A DNA stretch of 64,000 nt from Halomonas sp. HL-93 (GTDB taxonomy: Bacteria; Pseudomonadota; Gammaproteobacteria; Pseudomonadales; Halomonadaceae): NCBI RefSeq assembly GCF_900086985.1, contig NZ_LT593974.1, positions 2,604,001 through 2,668,000 of the forward strand, written 5' to 3'. The stretch's first letter is position 1, and each line of letters begins with the position of its first letter. The notes beneath the pieces are model-generated. The model ran no database searches, was not told the DNA's origin, and saw only the letters and a list, made by a program, of their open reading frames with translations. The position numbers and the translations under genes are program-made. Below are positions 43,025 through 53,029 of the stretch, piece after piece.

Positions 43025-46000
43025 TTAGCTTTCGCTATCGCTTTCCGCCAAGTCGACCAGTTCACGAATGGCCACTGCAAACAGCGCAAAGCCCACTTCA
43101 CTGCCGCCGCGTACCTCGTCGATCAGACGACACCAGCGGCGGTGCAAGTCGGCGTGCTGATCCAGCCATTGAGCGACACGCTCCTGGGTGTCACGACTGC
43201 CGGCCTCCAGCTTGAGTACGCTAGTGGTTAGCGCCAACTGCTGGCGGTCGATATCATCACGGAAGGTTTCCCGCGCTTGGGCCTGCCAGGCATCGCGCAC
43301 TTCAAGCTGGGTAACCTGCTGGATCATCCAGGGGAGCTCCAGGCGGCTACCAATCTCGTAGAAGACCTCGGCTACACGCTGGGGTTTTTCATTGGTGGCC
43401 CGTGCTGCCTGGATAATGCCCAGACCAGCATACAGGCTGGGAGCCGCCGCTACGGTCGAGGCTAATGCATCGGGAACGCCCGCTTCTTGCAGCTCTTCAA
43501 AGCGTTGTTGCCACGCAGCCAGTTCCTCGCCGCTGAGCAGCTCGCCAATGCCTTCCTGTAACTGCGCCAAACGGGGACGGAAGTACTCGATGGTATCCTG
43601 GGTCGATAGCCCCATGTGCTGACGCAGGAACCACCGCGTCGCGCGGCGGATCATGCGCATCACGTCGAGCATCATCGCGTATTGCACACGGTTGGGCACC
43701 TGGTTATCCAGTGCTTCCAGCTGGGCCCACAGAGTAGCCAGATTAAAGCTGTCCCGGGCAACGACGTAAGCGCGGGCAATATCCGCTCGGCCAGCGCCCG
43801 TTGAGTCCATGAGCCGGCGCACAAACACAATGCCCATGTGGTCGACCAAATCGTTGGCCACCTGAGTGGCAACAATCTCGCGCTTCAGACGGTGGTCATA
43901 CATTTCCGGCTGATAGCGCTCGGTCAATACCGCCGGGAAAAGACGCTCAAGATGCTGGTGAATATACGGGTCGTCTGGCACCTCTGAGGTAATCAAGTCG
44001 CCTTTCAGGGTGCTCTTGGCGTAAGAAATCAATACCGAGAGTTCCGGAAGGCGCATGCCCTGTTGCTGGCTCGCACGCTCTTTTAATACGTCATCGGCGG
44101 GGAGGAATTCAAGTTCTCGGTCAATCTGACCGGCTGACTCCAACTCGCTGATAAAGCGGCGGTAAGGCCCCATACCCTGCTGGGAGAGAATGGCCGAAAG
44201 ATCCAATGCCTGAGTTTGGCGGTAGTTATCGAGAATCACCAAATCGGCGACCTCGTCGGTCATCTCGGCCAGCAACTGGTTGCGCTGCTTGTCGGTCATG
44301 TCGCCGCGCTTGACCACCTCATCAATCAGGATCTTGATGTTCACTTCATGGTCGGAGCAGTTGACGCCTCCGGCGTTGTCGATAAAGTCGGTGTAAACCC
44401 GCACGCCCTTGGCGGCGGCTTCCATGCGGCCCCGCTGGGTCAGGCCCAGGTTACCGCCCTCGCCTATCACCCGGCAGTTCAAATCATTGCCGTTGATGCG
44501 CAACGCGTCGTTGGCTTTATCGCCCACATCCGCGTCAGTCTCTTCCGAGCCTTTCACATAGGTGCCGATCCCGCCGTTCCAGATCAAATCGACCTTGGAG
44601 ACAAGCATTGCGCGGATCAACTCGTTAGGCGAAAGCCGCGTCTCTTCAATGTCAAACGTCGACTGCATTTCGGGGGTAATCGCAATCGATTTAGCACTGC
44701 GGCTAAACACACCACCACCTTGGGAGATCAGCGCCTGATCGTAATCTTCCCAACTGGAACGCGGCAGGTCGAACAAGCGCTGACGTTCGGCAAATGAGGC
44801 AGCGGCGTCCGGCGTAGGGTCGACAAAAATGTGCAGGTGGTTGAAGGCCCCCACCAGTTGAATCGTCTCCGACAGCAGCATGCCGTTGCCAAACACGTCG
44901 CCCGCCATATCACCGATGCCGATCACGCTAAATTCATCGCGCTGGGTATCGACATCCAGGTTTTTAAAGTGACGCTTGACCGATTCCCAGGCACCGCGTG
45001 CGGTAATACCCATCTTCTTGTGGTCATAGCCGTTGGCGCCGCCGGACGCAAAGGCATCACCCAGCCAGTGACCATATTCAAGCGAGATTTCGTTAGCAAT
45101 ATCCGAGAAGGTCGCCGTACCCTTATCGGCAGCAACCACTAAATAGGCGTCGTCTTCGTCGTGGCGCACCACGCTCTCTGGCGGCACGACATCGCCCGCG
45201 ACGAGGTTGTCAGTCACATCCAGCAGCGCGCGGATAAATAGCTGATAGCAGGCAATGCCTTCTTTTTGCTGGGTTTCACGGTCGGCGTTCTCTGGCATCC
45301 GCTTACAGACAAAGCCACCTTTCGCGCCCACCGGCACAATCACTGCGTTTTTAACCTGCTGTGCTTTCACCAGTCCCAGCACTTCGGTGCGGAAATCCTC
45401 ATGACGGTCGGACCAGCGCAGCCCGCCGCGGGCCACCTTGCCGCCGCGCAGGTGCACGCCTTCCACCCTTGGTGAGCAAACGAAAATCTCAAACGCAGGA
45501 CGCGGCTTGGGCATGCCGGTCACCTTGGAAGGCTCGAGCTTGTAGGCGATGTAGTCCTTGGGACGACCGTTTCCGCTTTGCTGGTAATAGTTGGTGCGTA
45601 GCGTCGCCAGGATCAGCTCCATAAAGCGGCGCAACAGCTGGTCGTCGTTAAGGCTGGCGACTGCCTCAAGGTGTTCATTAATGCGCGCCACGCACTCGCT
45701 GGTGTCGTGGTCATCCAGACTGGGGTCGAAACGCTGCTGGAATAGCTCCACCAGCGTCTGGGTGATCACCGGGTAGTTGGCAAGCGTGGTGGCGATGTAG
45801 TCCTGGGACATGCCAAAGCGAATCTGCTTGAGATAACGGGCATAGCCCCGCAGCATGGCCACTTCGCGCCAGTCCAGGCCTGCGCCGATGATCAAGCGGT
45901 TAAAGGCGTCATTATCAGCCTCACCGGCCCAAATGCGCTTGAACGCTTCGCTAAACGTTTCACGCATATCCGAAAGGCTTACCTCAGCGCCGCTATGCTC

Positions 46001-47848
46001 CAGCTCGAAGTCATGAATCCAGTAGCGCTGTTGGGGGCCGTTGATATCGTAGGGGCGCTCGCCAATCACTCGCAGGCCGAGGTTTTCCATCATCGGCAGC
46101 ACGTCGGAAAGCGGAATTTGCGTCGCTCGGTGGAACAGCTTGAGGTTGACCCCGCCGCTCTGCTCTTCCAACGGTCGATAGAGCGACAGTGAGAGATCGT
46201 CACCGCTGTCCAGGGTCAGCAGGTGCTGCACGTCAAACACTGCCGTTCGCGCGGAAAAGTCTTCGCGATAGCTGGCGGAAAACGCTTCGTGGAACTGCTC
46301 CATCAGGTGGTTGGCGCGCTCTTCGCCGAACCCTTCGATCATCGCGGCCTGCAGGTCGTCGCGCCAGCTGCGCGCCAGGCGGGCAACCTTGCTCTCCAGA
46401 TGCTTAAGGTCGTACTCGCTGGGCGCATCGCCGTTGAAGCGCAGAATCAATTGAATACGTGCCAGCACCGATTCCGACAGGTACGTATTGAAGTCTCCAA
46501 AGCGGGCGTCAAGCTCGTCGCAGAGCATGTGCTGGATGCGCTGTCGCAGGTCGGTCGAGAACACGTCACGAGGCACGAAGACCAGGCACGAATAAAACTT
46601 ACCGCTGACGTCGGCACGAATAAACAGACGTACCTGGCGGCGCTCACGGATATTGAGAATGCCCAGCGCCGTGCTGGCCAGCGCCTCGGTATTCATTTGG
46701 AAAAGGTCGTCGCGCGGATAGACCTCCAGCACCTGAAGAAGCTGCTTGCCGTTATGCCCTTGGGGATTGAAACCGGCAATATCCATCACCGCTTTGAGTT
46801 TGCGACGCAGCAGAGGAATATTGCGCGGTGATTCGTTGTACACCGTAGCGGTAAACAGCCCAAAGAACCGCCGCTCGCCGATCACATTGCCATGATCATC
46901 GTAGCGGTCGACAGTAATGTAATCTGGATAAGTTGGCCGGTGTACCCGAGAATGATGAGCACTTTTGGCAAACGACAGCAGCTGCGGCACCAGCACATAG
47001 TCGTTGTGTTCGCCAATGCCTTCTTCGGTACGAATACGCTCGCAGTAGCGTGGCTGATCCAAACGGAAGACACCCAGCACGCTGTCGGGGTCGCGGGTTA
47101 ACTCGCCGTCTTCAAGCAGGTATTCGTCGTAACCGAGAAAGGTAAAGTTATCTTTAAGTAGCCATTCCAAAAAGGCGATGGCCTCTTCGTGGTCGTCCGG
47201 GTCGATTTGCGGCGGGCAATTTTTCTCAAGCTCCTGAATGGATCCGCGAATCTGCTCGCACATGGCATCGAAATCACCCACGGCGGTGCGTACATCGCGT
47301 AACACCTCGTGCAGGTTGTGCTCAATTTTCTCCAACAGCTCAGGGTCGGTATGCCGGTCGACCTCAATCACAATCAGCGACTCGCGCGCCTCTGGTGCTT
47401 GTGCATCGCGGGGCGAACCTAACGCCTGCAGTTGGTGCTGCGCATCTCGGCCAACCGCCACTACCGCATTCTGAATAGCATGAACCGTTAGGCCGCGACG
47501 ATTCAGCTCAATGCGTACAGAATCGACCAAAAACGGCATATCCTCGTGAAGTACCGCAACAAAGGTGTGCGTCGACTGCCAGCCATGCTCTTCAAAATCG
47601 GGATTGAACACTCGGATTTTGGGGCTTTGCGGGTCGTGGTGCTGCAAGAACTGCCAAATCGAGAGTGTCGCCCCATAGAGGTCATCCAGACGGCGATCAA
47701 TGAGATCTTCCACCGGTACCGTCGCGTAGAAGTGTCGCGCGAAGGCATCGATAGCCGTAGCGCGGGTCGGCTCCAAGCGATCGTGCAGACGTTCTTGTAG
47801 CTGCTTCAACAAATCTTGCCGACTTTCTTCAATCGCAACGTAATGCAT
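43025..47848 (-). CDS. gdhB: NAD-specific glutamate dehydrogenase, large (180 kDa) type
   Basis: Oxidatively deaminates glutamate to 2-oxoglutarate with NAD, mainly in glutamate or arginine catabolism. 1607 residues, in line with the 1600-1620 residues of the L-GDH180 class from Pseudomonas. The N-terminal 700 residues are the ACT-like regulatory part. The catalytic core begins around residue 790, with GGLRWSDRHEDFRTEVLGLVKAQ and VPVGAKGGFV, then GIGDMAGDVFGNGMLLS as the NAD site and VIGEGGNLGLTQRGR. GAGG lies six bases before the ATG. It is monocistronic: pyrD lies downstream after a hairpin, trmA upstream with 172 bases between. Confidence 0.94.
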   Translation of the reverse strand: MHYVAIEESRQDLLKQLQERLHDRLEPTRATAIDAFARHFYATVPVEDLIDRRLDDLYGATLSIWQFLQHHDPQSPKIRVFNPDFEEHGWQSTHTFVAVLHEDMPFLVDSVRIELNRRGLTVHAIQNAVVAVGRDAQHQLQALGSPRDAQAPEARESLIVIEVDRHTDPELLEKIEHNLHEVLRDVRTAVGDFDAMCEQIRGSIQELEKNCPPQIDPDDHEEAIAFLEWLLKDNFTFLGYDEYLLEDGELTRDPDSVLGVFRLDQPRYCERIRTEEGIGEHNDYVLVPQLLSFAKSAHHSRVHRPTYPDYITVDRYDDHGNVIGERRFFGLFTATVYNESPRNIPLLRRKLKAVMDIAGFNPQGHNGKQLLQVLEVYPRDDLFQMNTEALASTALGILNIRERRQVRLFIRADVSGKFYSCLVFVPRDVFSTDLRQRIQHMLCDELDARFGDFNTYLSESVLARIQLILRFNGDAPSEYDLKHLESKVARLARSWRDDLQAAMIEGFGEERANHLMEQFHEAFSASYREDFSARTAVFDVQHLLTLDSGDDLSLSLYRPLEEQSGGVNLKLFHRATQIPLSDVLPMMENLGLRVIGERPYDINGPQQRYWIHDFELEHSGAEVSLSDMRETFSEAFKRIWAGEADNDAFNRLIIGAGLDWREVAMLRGYARYLKQIRFGMSQDYIATTLANYPVITQTLVELFQQRFDPSLDDHDTSECVARINEHLEAVASLNDDQLLRRFMELILATLRTNYYQQSGNGRPKDYIAYKLEPSKVTGMPKPRPAFEIFVCSPRVEGVHLRGGKVARGGLRWSDRHEDFRTEVLGLVKAQQVKNAVIVPVGAKGGFVCKRMPENADRETQQKEGIACYQLFIRALLDVTDNLVAGDVVPPESVVRHDEDDAYLVVAADKGTATFSDIANEISLEYGHWLGDAFASGGANGYDHKKMGITARGAWESVKRHFKNLDVDTQRDEFSVIGIGDMAGDVFGNGMLLSETIQLVGAFNHLHIFVDPTPDAAASFAERQRLFDLPRSSWEDYDQALISQGGGVFSRSAKSIAITPEMQSTFDIEETRLSPNELIRAMLVSKVDLIWNGGIGTYVKGSEETDADVGDKANDALRINGNDLNCRVIGEGGNLGLTQRGRMEAAAKGVRVYTDFIDNAGGVNCSDHEVNIKILIDEVVKRGDMTDKQRNQLLAEMTDEVADLVILDNYRQTQALDLSAILSQQGMGPYRRFISELESAGQIDRELEFLPADDVLKERASQQQGMRLPELSVLISYAKSTLKGDLITSEVPDDPYIHQHLERLFPAVLTERYQPEMYDHRLKREIVATQVANDLVDHMGIVFVRRLMDSTGAGRADIARAYVVARDSFNLATLWAQLEALDNQVPNRVQYAMMLDVMRMIRRATRWFLRQHMGLSTQDTIEYFRPRLAQLQEGIGELLSGEELAAWQQRFEELQEAGVPDALASTVAAAPSLYAGLGIIQAARATNEKPQRVAEVFYEIGSRLELPWMIQQVTQLEVRDAWQAQARETFRDDIDRQQLALTTSVLKLEAGSRDTQERVAQWLDQHADLHRRWCRLIDEVRGGSEVGFALFAVAIRELVDLAESDSES

Positions 47849-48020
47849 CCATCACCTCAGCTACCGGGGCCATCACCTGGCCAAAAAACGAAGGACAATA
47901 GGCCTTTAGGCCATTATGCGACTAGCTTACGCTACCCGTTAACGCCGCCCTAGCCATCTGTCTGGTTACTCATAGCGCATACCACTTTTGCATTAGCCGT
48001 GTTTTTATCATCCGTGCCGG

Positions 48021-49124
48021 TCAGCGCCGCGTCAGCCACACCCCACATTCACAATGGTCGGTAAACGGAAACTGGTCAAACAACGCAAAGCGGACGATCT
48101 CATGGGTGTGCGTTAATTGGTTTAAGTTCTCTGCCAGCGTCACAGGGTTGCATGAAATATAGACGATCTGGGCGTATTCGCTGAGCTGGCGGCAACTTTG
48201 CTCATCAAGCCCTGCCCGCGGCGGGTCCACCAGCACCGTAGAAAAGTCGTAGGATTCAAGCGCCATCTCTGCCACACGGCGACCGGTTTTCTCGCCTTTT
48301 AACGCAAGGGCGAACTCCTCTGCCGACATGCGCGCCACTTGGGCGTTGGTCACGCCGTTCGCCGCGAGGTTGACGTTGGCGCTGGCCACCGACGTGCGCG
48401 AGATTTCAGTGGCCAATACACGGCGAAAATTCGCCGCCAGAGCGATAGTAAAGTTGCCATTACCGCAGTAAAGCTCGACCAAGTCCTCATGCTCACGCCC
48501 CGCCGTCACATCGCTTGCCCAACCCAGCATCGCCTGGCAAATATGTGCGTTGGGTTGGGTAAAACTGTTTTCGACCTGTTGGTAATGCAGCGTGCGACCC
48601 TCTAACTCCAGGCGCTCCCAAACATGATCGCGCGTCAGTACCAGACGCTGTTTACGCGAGCGACCGATGATCATAATACCCAGTTCCGCTTCAAGGGCCC
48701 GCGCTTCAGCCTCCCAGGCCTCACCCAACGGACGGTGATAGATCAGCGTGACCAGCGCCTCCCCCGAAAGCGTGGTTAAGAACTCGACCTGAAACAGTCG
48801 GTGGCGTAACTCATCGCTTTTCAAAAAGGCCGTGCGTAACAGCGGCATCAGACGGTTGATGGATTCACTGGCAACTGGGAACTGATCAAGTCGAATAACG
48901 CGCTTGCTCTTAGGATTGCCCGGCGTGACCTCAAACATGGCGTAGAAAAGATCATCGCCTTCATGCCAAATACGAAACTCACAGCGCTGGCGGTAGTGGC
49001 TGGGCGGTGACGGAAACATCTCTAAAGCCGGCGGCGCGAAGGGCTCAAAAAGGCGTTCGACATAGGCACGTTTGTCAGCCAATTGCTCGGCGTAGCGTTC
49101 GGGGTCAACAACAGGGATAGCCAA
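48021..49124 (-). CDS. trmA: tRNA (uracil-5-)-methyltransferase TrmA
   Basis: Forms ribothymidine at position 54 of tRNA using SAM. 367 residues. The catalytic nucleophile is C325 in VYISCNPVTL and the SAM-binding strand is DLVELYCGNGNFTIALA; FRIWHEGDDL and QVENSFTQPN are TrmA-specific. The start codon is TTG, with GAGGAG five bases upstream, and no better start is in frame. TrmA rather than RlmC/RlmD is indicated by the absence of an N-terminal iron-sulfur cysteine cluster. It lies between murI and gdhB on the same strand. Confidence 0.95.
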   Translation of the reverse strand: MAIPVVDPERYAEQLADKRAYVERLFEPFAPPALEMFPSPPSHYRQRCEFRIWHEGDDLFYAMFEVTPGNPKSKRVIRLDQFPVASESINRLMPLLRTAFLKSDELRHRLFQVEFLTTLSGEALVTLIYHRPLGEAWEAEARALEAELGIMIIGRSRKQRLVLTRDHVWERLELEGRTLHYQQVENSFTQPNAHICQAMLGWASDVTAGREHEDLVELYCGNGNFTIALAANFRRVLATEISRTSVASANVNLAANGVTNAQVARMSAEEFALALKGEKTGRRVAEMALESYDFSTVLVDPPRAGLDEQSCRQLSEYAQIVYISCNPVTLAENLNQLTHTHEIVRFALFDQFPFTDHCECGVWLTRR

Positions 49125-49189
49125 AGCGGCTCCTCTTTATGTATGGGTAAACATGATCTTGGTAAATATTAAACAGACCCTTACCACGG

Positions 49190-50023
49190 CTAATGCGTCA
49201 GGCTTAATGGCTGCGCGGGCTGAAATCCATAACGTGCCAAACCTTCGGTTAGGTGGTCGGCCGGGCCGGTGGTAAAACAGCGACTGTCGGGGTTCATCAC
49301 CATTAGCATCTCTGCCACCTGACCGACACGCCGGGCAATGGCATCGCCAGAATCGACCCATTGAAGCGGTACCGGGGCAAGCTGGGCTAACCAGGGTTGT
49401 AAGAGGGGAAAATGGGTGCAGCCGAGCACTATGGTATCAAGTGCAGGGGTATCAATTGCAGGAGTATCCAGCGTGGACACGCCTGGCCTTGGTTGCGCAG
49501 CTTGCCACAGCGGCATCAACGCGGTGTGGATACGCGCCTTGTCGAGTGGTTGCCCCGCCAACCATGCCTCGGCTTCGCTGACCAATGCATCGGCAGCCAC
49601 TTTGGTCACCACGCAGTCGCTGGCAAAGCGGTCGATCAGTTCCTGGGTATATGGGCGGCCGACCGTGGCCCTGGTGGCCAGCAGGCCGATATGACGCGTC
49701 TGGCTAAGCGCCGCCGCCGGTTTAATCGCCGGTACGGTGCCCACCACGGGGATCGACAAATGCCAGCGCAGCTTTTCAAGTGCCAAGGTACTGGCAGTGT
49801 TGCAGGCCACAACGAGTACGCTAGGTTGGCAAGCCGCAACCGCCGACAAGCAAACAGCCAGGATACGCTCGGCAAGGCTGGCGTCGTCGCGCAGACCATA
49901 GGGTAGCCACGCATTGTCACAGGCGTAGCAAAAACTGGCATGGGGATAGTGCTGACGTAACGCCGCTGCTACCGACAGCCCTCCCACACCGGAATCAAAT
50001 ATCAGAACAGGCCCTTGCTTCAT
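49190..50023 (-). CDS. murI: Glutamate racemase
   Basis: Supplies D-glutamate for peptidoglycan. 277 residues. The two catalytic cysteines are C74 in VVACNTASTLALE and the one in IVLGCTHFPLL. The N-terminal IFDSGVGGLSVAAAL and PYG are family motifs. Between the two halves (about residues 180-195) a TPAIDTPALDT-type stretch comes from a tandem 15-base repeat and is a likely local insertion in a loop. It lies 65 bases upstream of trmA; the ribosome-binding site is poor (AGG next to the ATG). Confidence 0.94.
   Translation of the reverse strand: MKQGPVLIFDSGVGGLSVAAALRQHYPHASFCYACDNAWLPYGLRDDASLAERILAVCLSAVAACQPSVLVVACNTASTLALEKLRWHLSIPVVGTVPAIKPAAALSQTRHIGLLATRATVGRPYTQELIDRFASDCVVTKVAADALVSEAEAWLAGQPLDKARIHTALMPLWQAAQPRPGVSTLDTPAIDTPALDTIVLGCTHFPLLQPWLAQLAPVPLQWVDSGDAIARRVGQVAEMLMVMNPDSRCFTTGPADHLTEGLARYGFQPAQPLSLTH
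49433..49477 (+). repeat. In-frame tandem 15-base repeat inside murI
   Basis: Two copies (49433-49447 and 49448-49462) differ at one base of 15, and a third, more diverged copy follows (49463-49477). On the minus strand they encode STLDT-PAIDT-PALDT. Fifteen bases keeps the frame. Likely a slippage duplication in a surface loop. Confidence 0.85.
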
Positions 50024-50147
50024 CCTGTCACGCCACAGCCATTGCGTTTTACCACCATCGCCCCTGTCTATGCATTTTTATCAAGGCGATTAGTTTAACA
50101 CGCACGCGGTAGCTGATAAGCCATCTTCAGCCAGGCCCTCATCAAAC

Positions 50148-50693
50148 TTATACGTTGGGAACATCGGCCCCGCGCAGCTCGGCATAAAGCTCTGGATAGG
50201 CTAACTGCAAACGCTCAAGGGATTGTTCGGCGCCCACCGGCAGTGACTGGCGCAGAGCCTCCATATCGTCCTCGCTAAAGTGCTTGTCCATCAACGGAAA
50301 TAGCGCTTCACGTTCCTGACGCAGGTAGGCGCGGTGCGCCTCCAGATACTCTCTCAAGTCGTCAGCGAACTTGTCCATGGGCAGCACGTTGTCCATCAAA
50401 ATCATATCGATGTCATTGGATAGCTGCTGCAAACGGGGCGTCAATTGACGATAATCTTCAGCCATTTTTTCGGTGAGCGCCGTGTGTTCAGGGGCGTCCG
50501 TGCGCAGCCTTTCAACACAAATTCGCTCCAACGGCCCAGCAAAGCTGCCCATGTAGGACAAAATGTAATCCACCACCTCGCGCATTAGGTGAAAATTGGG
50601 ACGCTCGCCTTGAACCAAGGCTTTTTGCTTCAATTGAAGGACGTGCAGCATCCTGGCCATATTGGCATGATCTAATCGCAGTTGGTTTAACAT
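50148..50693 (-). CDS. Hemerythrin-like domain protein with incomplete metal site
   Basis: 181-residue all-helical protein of the hemerythrin HHE group. The first helix has LRLDHANMARML with a candidate iron ligand H9, and the last helices carry EAHRAYLRQEREALFPLMDKHF with histidine and glutamate ligands. In the second helix the usual HHPxE segment reads FAGPLE, so one or two histidines that bind the di-iron centre are missing. GGAG lies eight bases before the ATG. It is divergent from rarA and upstream of murI by about 125 bases. It may bind a single metal or serve a different purpose; function unknown. Confidence 0.75.
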   Translation of the reverse strand: MLNQLRLDHANMARMLHVLQLKQKALVQGERPNFHLMREVVDYILSYMGSFAGPLERICVERLRTDAPEHTALTEKMAEDYRQLTPRLQQLSNDIDMILMDNVLPMDKFADDLREYLEAHRAYLRQEREALFPLMDKHFSEDDMEALRQSLPVGAEQSLERLQLAYPELYAELRGADVPNV

Positions 50694-50803
50694 TGAGCCG
50701 TCTCCTTTATCGTCTTACGCCAAAGGTAGTCTGAGCAGACACGCTTTACCATACACCTTATGATGACATACCCAACCGATGGTCAGTGTTAAACGGAGCT
50801 TCC

Positions 50804-52138
50804 ATGGATCTTTTCAGCCGCGCAACCCCTGCCGACGACGCCCCTTTAGCCTACCGGATGCGCCCGCGCCAGCTTGAAGACTATGTTGGCCAACAGGCGC
50901 TCGTTGGCCCGGATAAACCGCTACGGCGTATGGCGGAGTCGGGCGTTGTACGCTCAATGATTTTATGGGGGCCGCCGGGTGTCGGCAAAACCACCCTGGC
51001 GGAACTCCTGGCGCATGCATCCAACGCCCATTTAGAACAGCTCAGCGCGGTGATGGCAGGGGTTAAGGATATTCGCGTGGTCGTCGAACGGGCCCAGCAA
51101 CTTAGTTCACCGGTTATTCTATTTTTAGATGAGATTCACCGATTGAACAAGAGCCAGCAGGACGCCCTACTCCCTCATGTTGAGTCTGGCCTTTTGACGT
51201 TGATTGGCGCCACCACCGAAAATCCGTCGTTTGAGGTCAACTCAGCACTGCTCTCTAGGGCGCGGGTTTATGTGCTGAAATCGCTGACGCAAGACGAATT
51301 GATCAGCGTGATGCGCCAGGCCCTGGACGACCCCGAGCGCGGGCTGGGCAAACGTAGCATTGAGGTGGAGCCATCGGTATTAACTGCCTTGGCCAAGGCA
51401 AGCGCAGGAGATGCCCGCCGCGCACTGGGCCTACTGGAAACCGCCTGCGATTTCACCACACAACAGGCTGGCCACGAAGTGCTGCCCGAAAGCGTACTGG
51501 CCGATGTCATCGGCCATCAGGCCAGCGCCTTCGATAAGCAGGGCGATGCCTACTACGACCTGCTCTCGGCTATTCACAAATCGGTGCGCTCCTCACGGCC
51601 CGATGCCGCCTTGCTCTACATGGCCCGCTTTATTCAAGGCGGTGGCGACCCGCTGGATGTGGTGCGCCGACTCAGCGCCATCGCCTCGGAAGACGTGGGT
51701 AACGCTGACCCTCGCGCACTACCATTGGTCATCGCCGCCTGGGATGCCTATTTACGGCTAGGCGACTACGAAGGCCAGCGGGCAATCGCCCACGCGGCGA
51801 TACATCTGGCGGTGGCGCCAAAAAGCAATCGCATTGACCAGGCCTGGAACAAGGCCCAGCAGTTTGTCCGCCAACAGCCCCAGGTTGAAGTACCCACCTA
51901 TCTGCGCAACGCGCCAACCAAGCTGATGGAGCAACTCGGTCATGGCGAAGGCTACCGCTATGCGCACAACGAACCCGACGGCTACCCTGCAGGGAGTGCC
52001 CACGACTGCTGGCCGGAGGAGCTGCCCAGACAAGCGTTTTATCAACCCAGCGCGTTCGGTCAGGAAAAGCGTTTTGCCGAGATCATGGCGTGGCGAAACG
52101 CCAGAAACAAAGAAGCCGACCAGGCATCGGATGCCTGA
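50804..52138 (+). CDS. rarA: Replication-associated recombination protein RarA (MgsA)
   Basis: AAA+ ATPase that acts at stalled replication forks. 444 residues. RPRQLEDYVGQQALVGPDKPL precedes Walker A GPPGVGKTTLAE and Walker B VILFLDEIHRLN. The sensor region ATTENPSFEVNSALLSR and the C-terminal tetramerisation domain with VPTYLRNAPTKLM are family hallmarks. The start at 50804 has GGAG six bases upstream; an earlier GTG adds six residues without one. It is convergent with lolA and not cotranscribed with it, unlike the enteric ftsK-lolA-rarA arrangement. Confidence 0.95.
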   Translation: MDLFSRATPADDAPLAYRMRPRQLEDYVGQQALVGPDKPLRRMAESGVVRSMILWGPPGVGKTTLAELLAHASNAHLEQLSAVMAGVKDIRVVVERAQQLSSPVILFLDEIHRLNKSQQDALLPHVESGLLTLIGATTENPSFEVNSALLSRARVYVLKSLTQDELISVMRQALDDPERGLGKRSIEVEPSVLTALAKASAGDARRALGLLETACDFTTQQAGHEVLPESVLADVIGHQASAFDKQGDAYYDLLSAIHKSVRSSRPDAALLYMARFIQGGGDPLDVVRRLSAIASEDVGNADPRALPLVIAAWDAYLRLGDYEGQRAIAHAAIHLAVAPKSNRIDQAWNKAQQFVRQQPQVEVPTYLRNAPTKLMEQLGHGEGYRYAHNEPDGYPAGSAHDCWPEELPRQAFYQPSAFGQEKRFAEIMAWRNARNKEADQASDA

Positions 52139-52143
52139 TCGGC
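52115..52143. terminator. Bidirectional terminator between rarA and lolA
   Basis: GCCGA-C-CAGGCAT (52115-52127) pairs with ATGCCTG-A-TCGGC (52131-52143) over a three-base loop with one mismatch. The plus side continues CTTTATGT and the minus side TTCTTTGTTTCT. It overlaps the rarA stop codon and serves both convergent genes. Confidence 0.75.
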
Positions 52144-52192
52144 CTTTATGTAAATGAAATGAGCCTTTCCGCTAATCGCTCATAAAGCCCGG

Positions 52193-52849
52193 CTAGCGCT
52201 CGTCCTCACGAATCACGTCAGCTCCATCGGGGACTTCAAATTCAAAACGCTCGTCGTCAATATCTTCATTGCGCTCGGCATTGCTGAAGATAATCGATGT
52301 GCGTTGGCCGGTGCTATCGGTCATCCATAGCTCGGTGAGCATATCACCATCAAAGGTCATGCGAAGCTGCTCAAACAAAGTATCCGCGGACGTGGGCACT
52401 AGCGTGAAGATATCATCACCGCCGTCGTCCTCGTACTCGACATCGTAATTTTCGGTCAGCTCGCTAACCCGTCCTGATAGCAACAATGCGGGAGTATGAG
52501 TCACCCGCTCGTCCAGCGCCTGGACCGTCACTTGCTCAAGATCCGGATCGTAGAGATACACCTCATCACCGTCCGATACCACGGTTTGCGCATAAGGCGC
52601 TTCCACTTCCCAGCGCAACATACCAGGGCGCGACAGCCACATTTCGCCACGCGCTTCCTGCAAGCGGTCACCGCTGCCATCGAGTATTTCTTGCTCAAAC
52701 GATGCCTGATAGCTTTCCAGCGGATCAAGCCGTTCGGTTAGCCGCTCAGCGGCCTCGTTGGCAATGGCCAGCGGGGCGGTGAAGGTTAATCCTAATGCGC
52801 TGGCAGCCAGTAGTAATGATGAAGGACGTCGAGTTTGCGTATCGCTCAT
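52193..52849 (-). CDS. lolA: Outer-membrane lipoprotein carrier protein LolA
   Basis: Periplasmic chaperone that takes lipoproteins from the LolCDE complex to LolB. 218 residues with a signal peptide (LLLAASALGLTFTAPLAIA, cleavage near residue 30). LESYQASFEQEILDGSG and RPGMLRWEVEAPYAQTVVSDG are typical of LolA. The C-terminal part is acidic, as in halophiles. GGGAG lies five bases before the ATG. It lies about 180 bases downstream of ftsK on the same strand. Confidence 0.94.
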   Translation of the reverse strand: MSDTQTRRPSSLLLAASALGLTFTAPLAIANEAAERLTERLDPLESYQASFEQEILDGSGDRLQEARGEMWLSRPGMLRWEVEAPYAQTVVSDGDEVYLYDPDLEQVTVQALDERVTHTPALLLSGRVSELTENYDVEYEDDGGDDIFTLVPTSADTLFEQLRMTFDGDMLTELWMTDSTGQRTSIIFSNAERNEDIDDERFEFEVPDGADVIREDER

Positions 52850-53029
52850 GCGATCTCCCTAGGCAACCTTGCCAGTGAACAATGAACTTAGCCGGTCATA
52901 TGGCTAGTAAAAAAGCGGATAAAGAGTGAACGTGGGGGCTAGCATAACCGTTCGTGTAGCCATTAAGACGCGCGTCCCGCTACCAAGTTTCATCGGCAGC
53001 GGGATTTCCACGCTAATTGCACGATTGGC

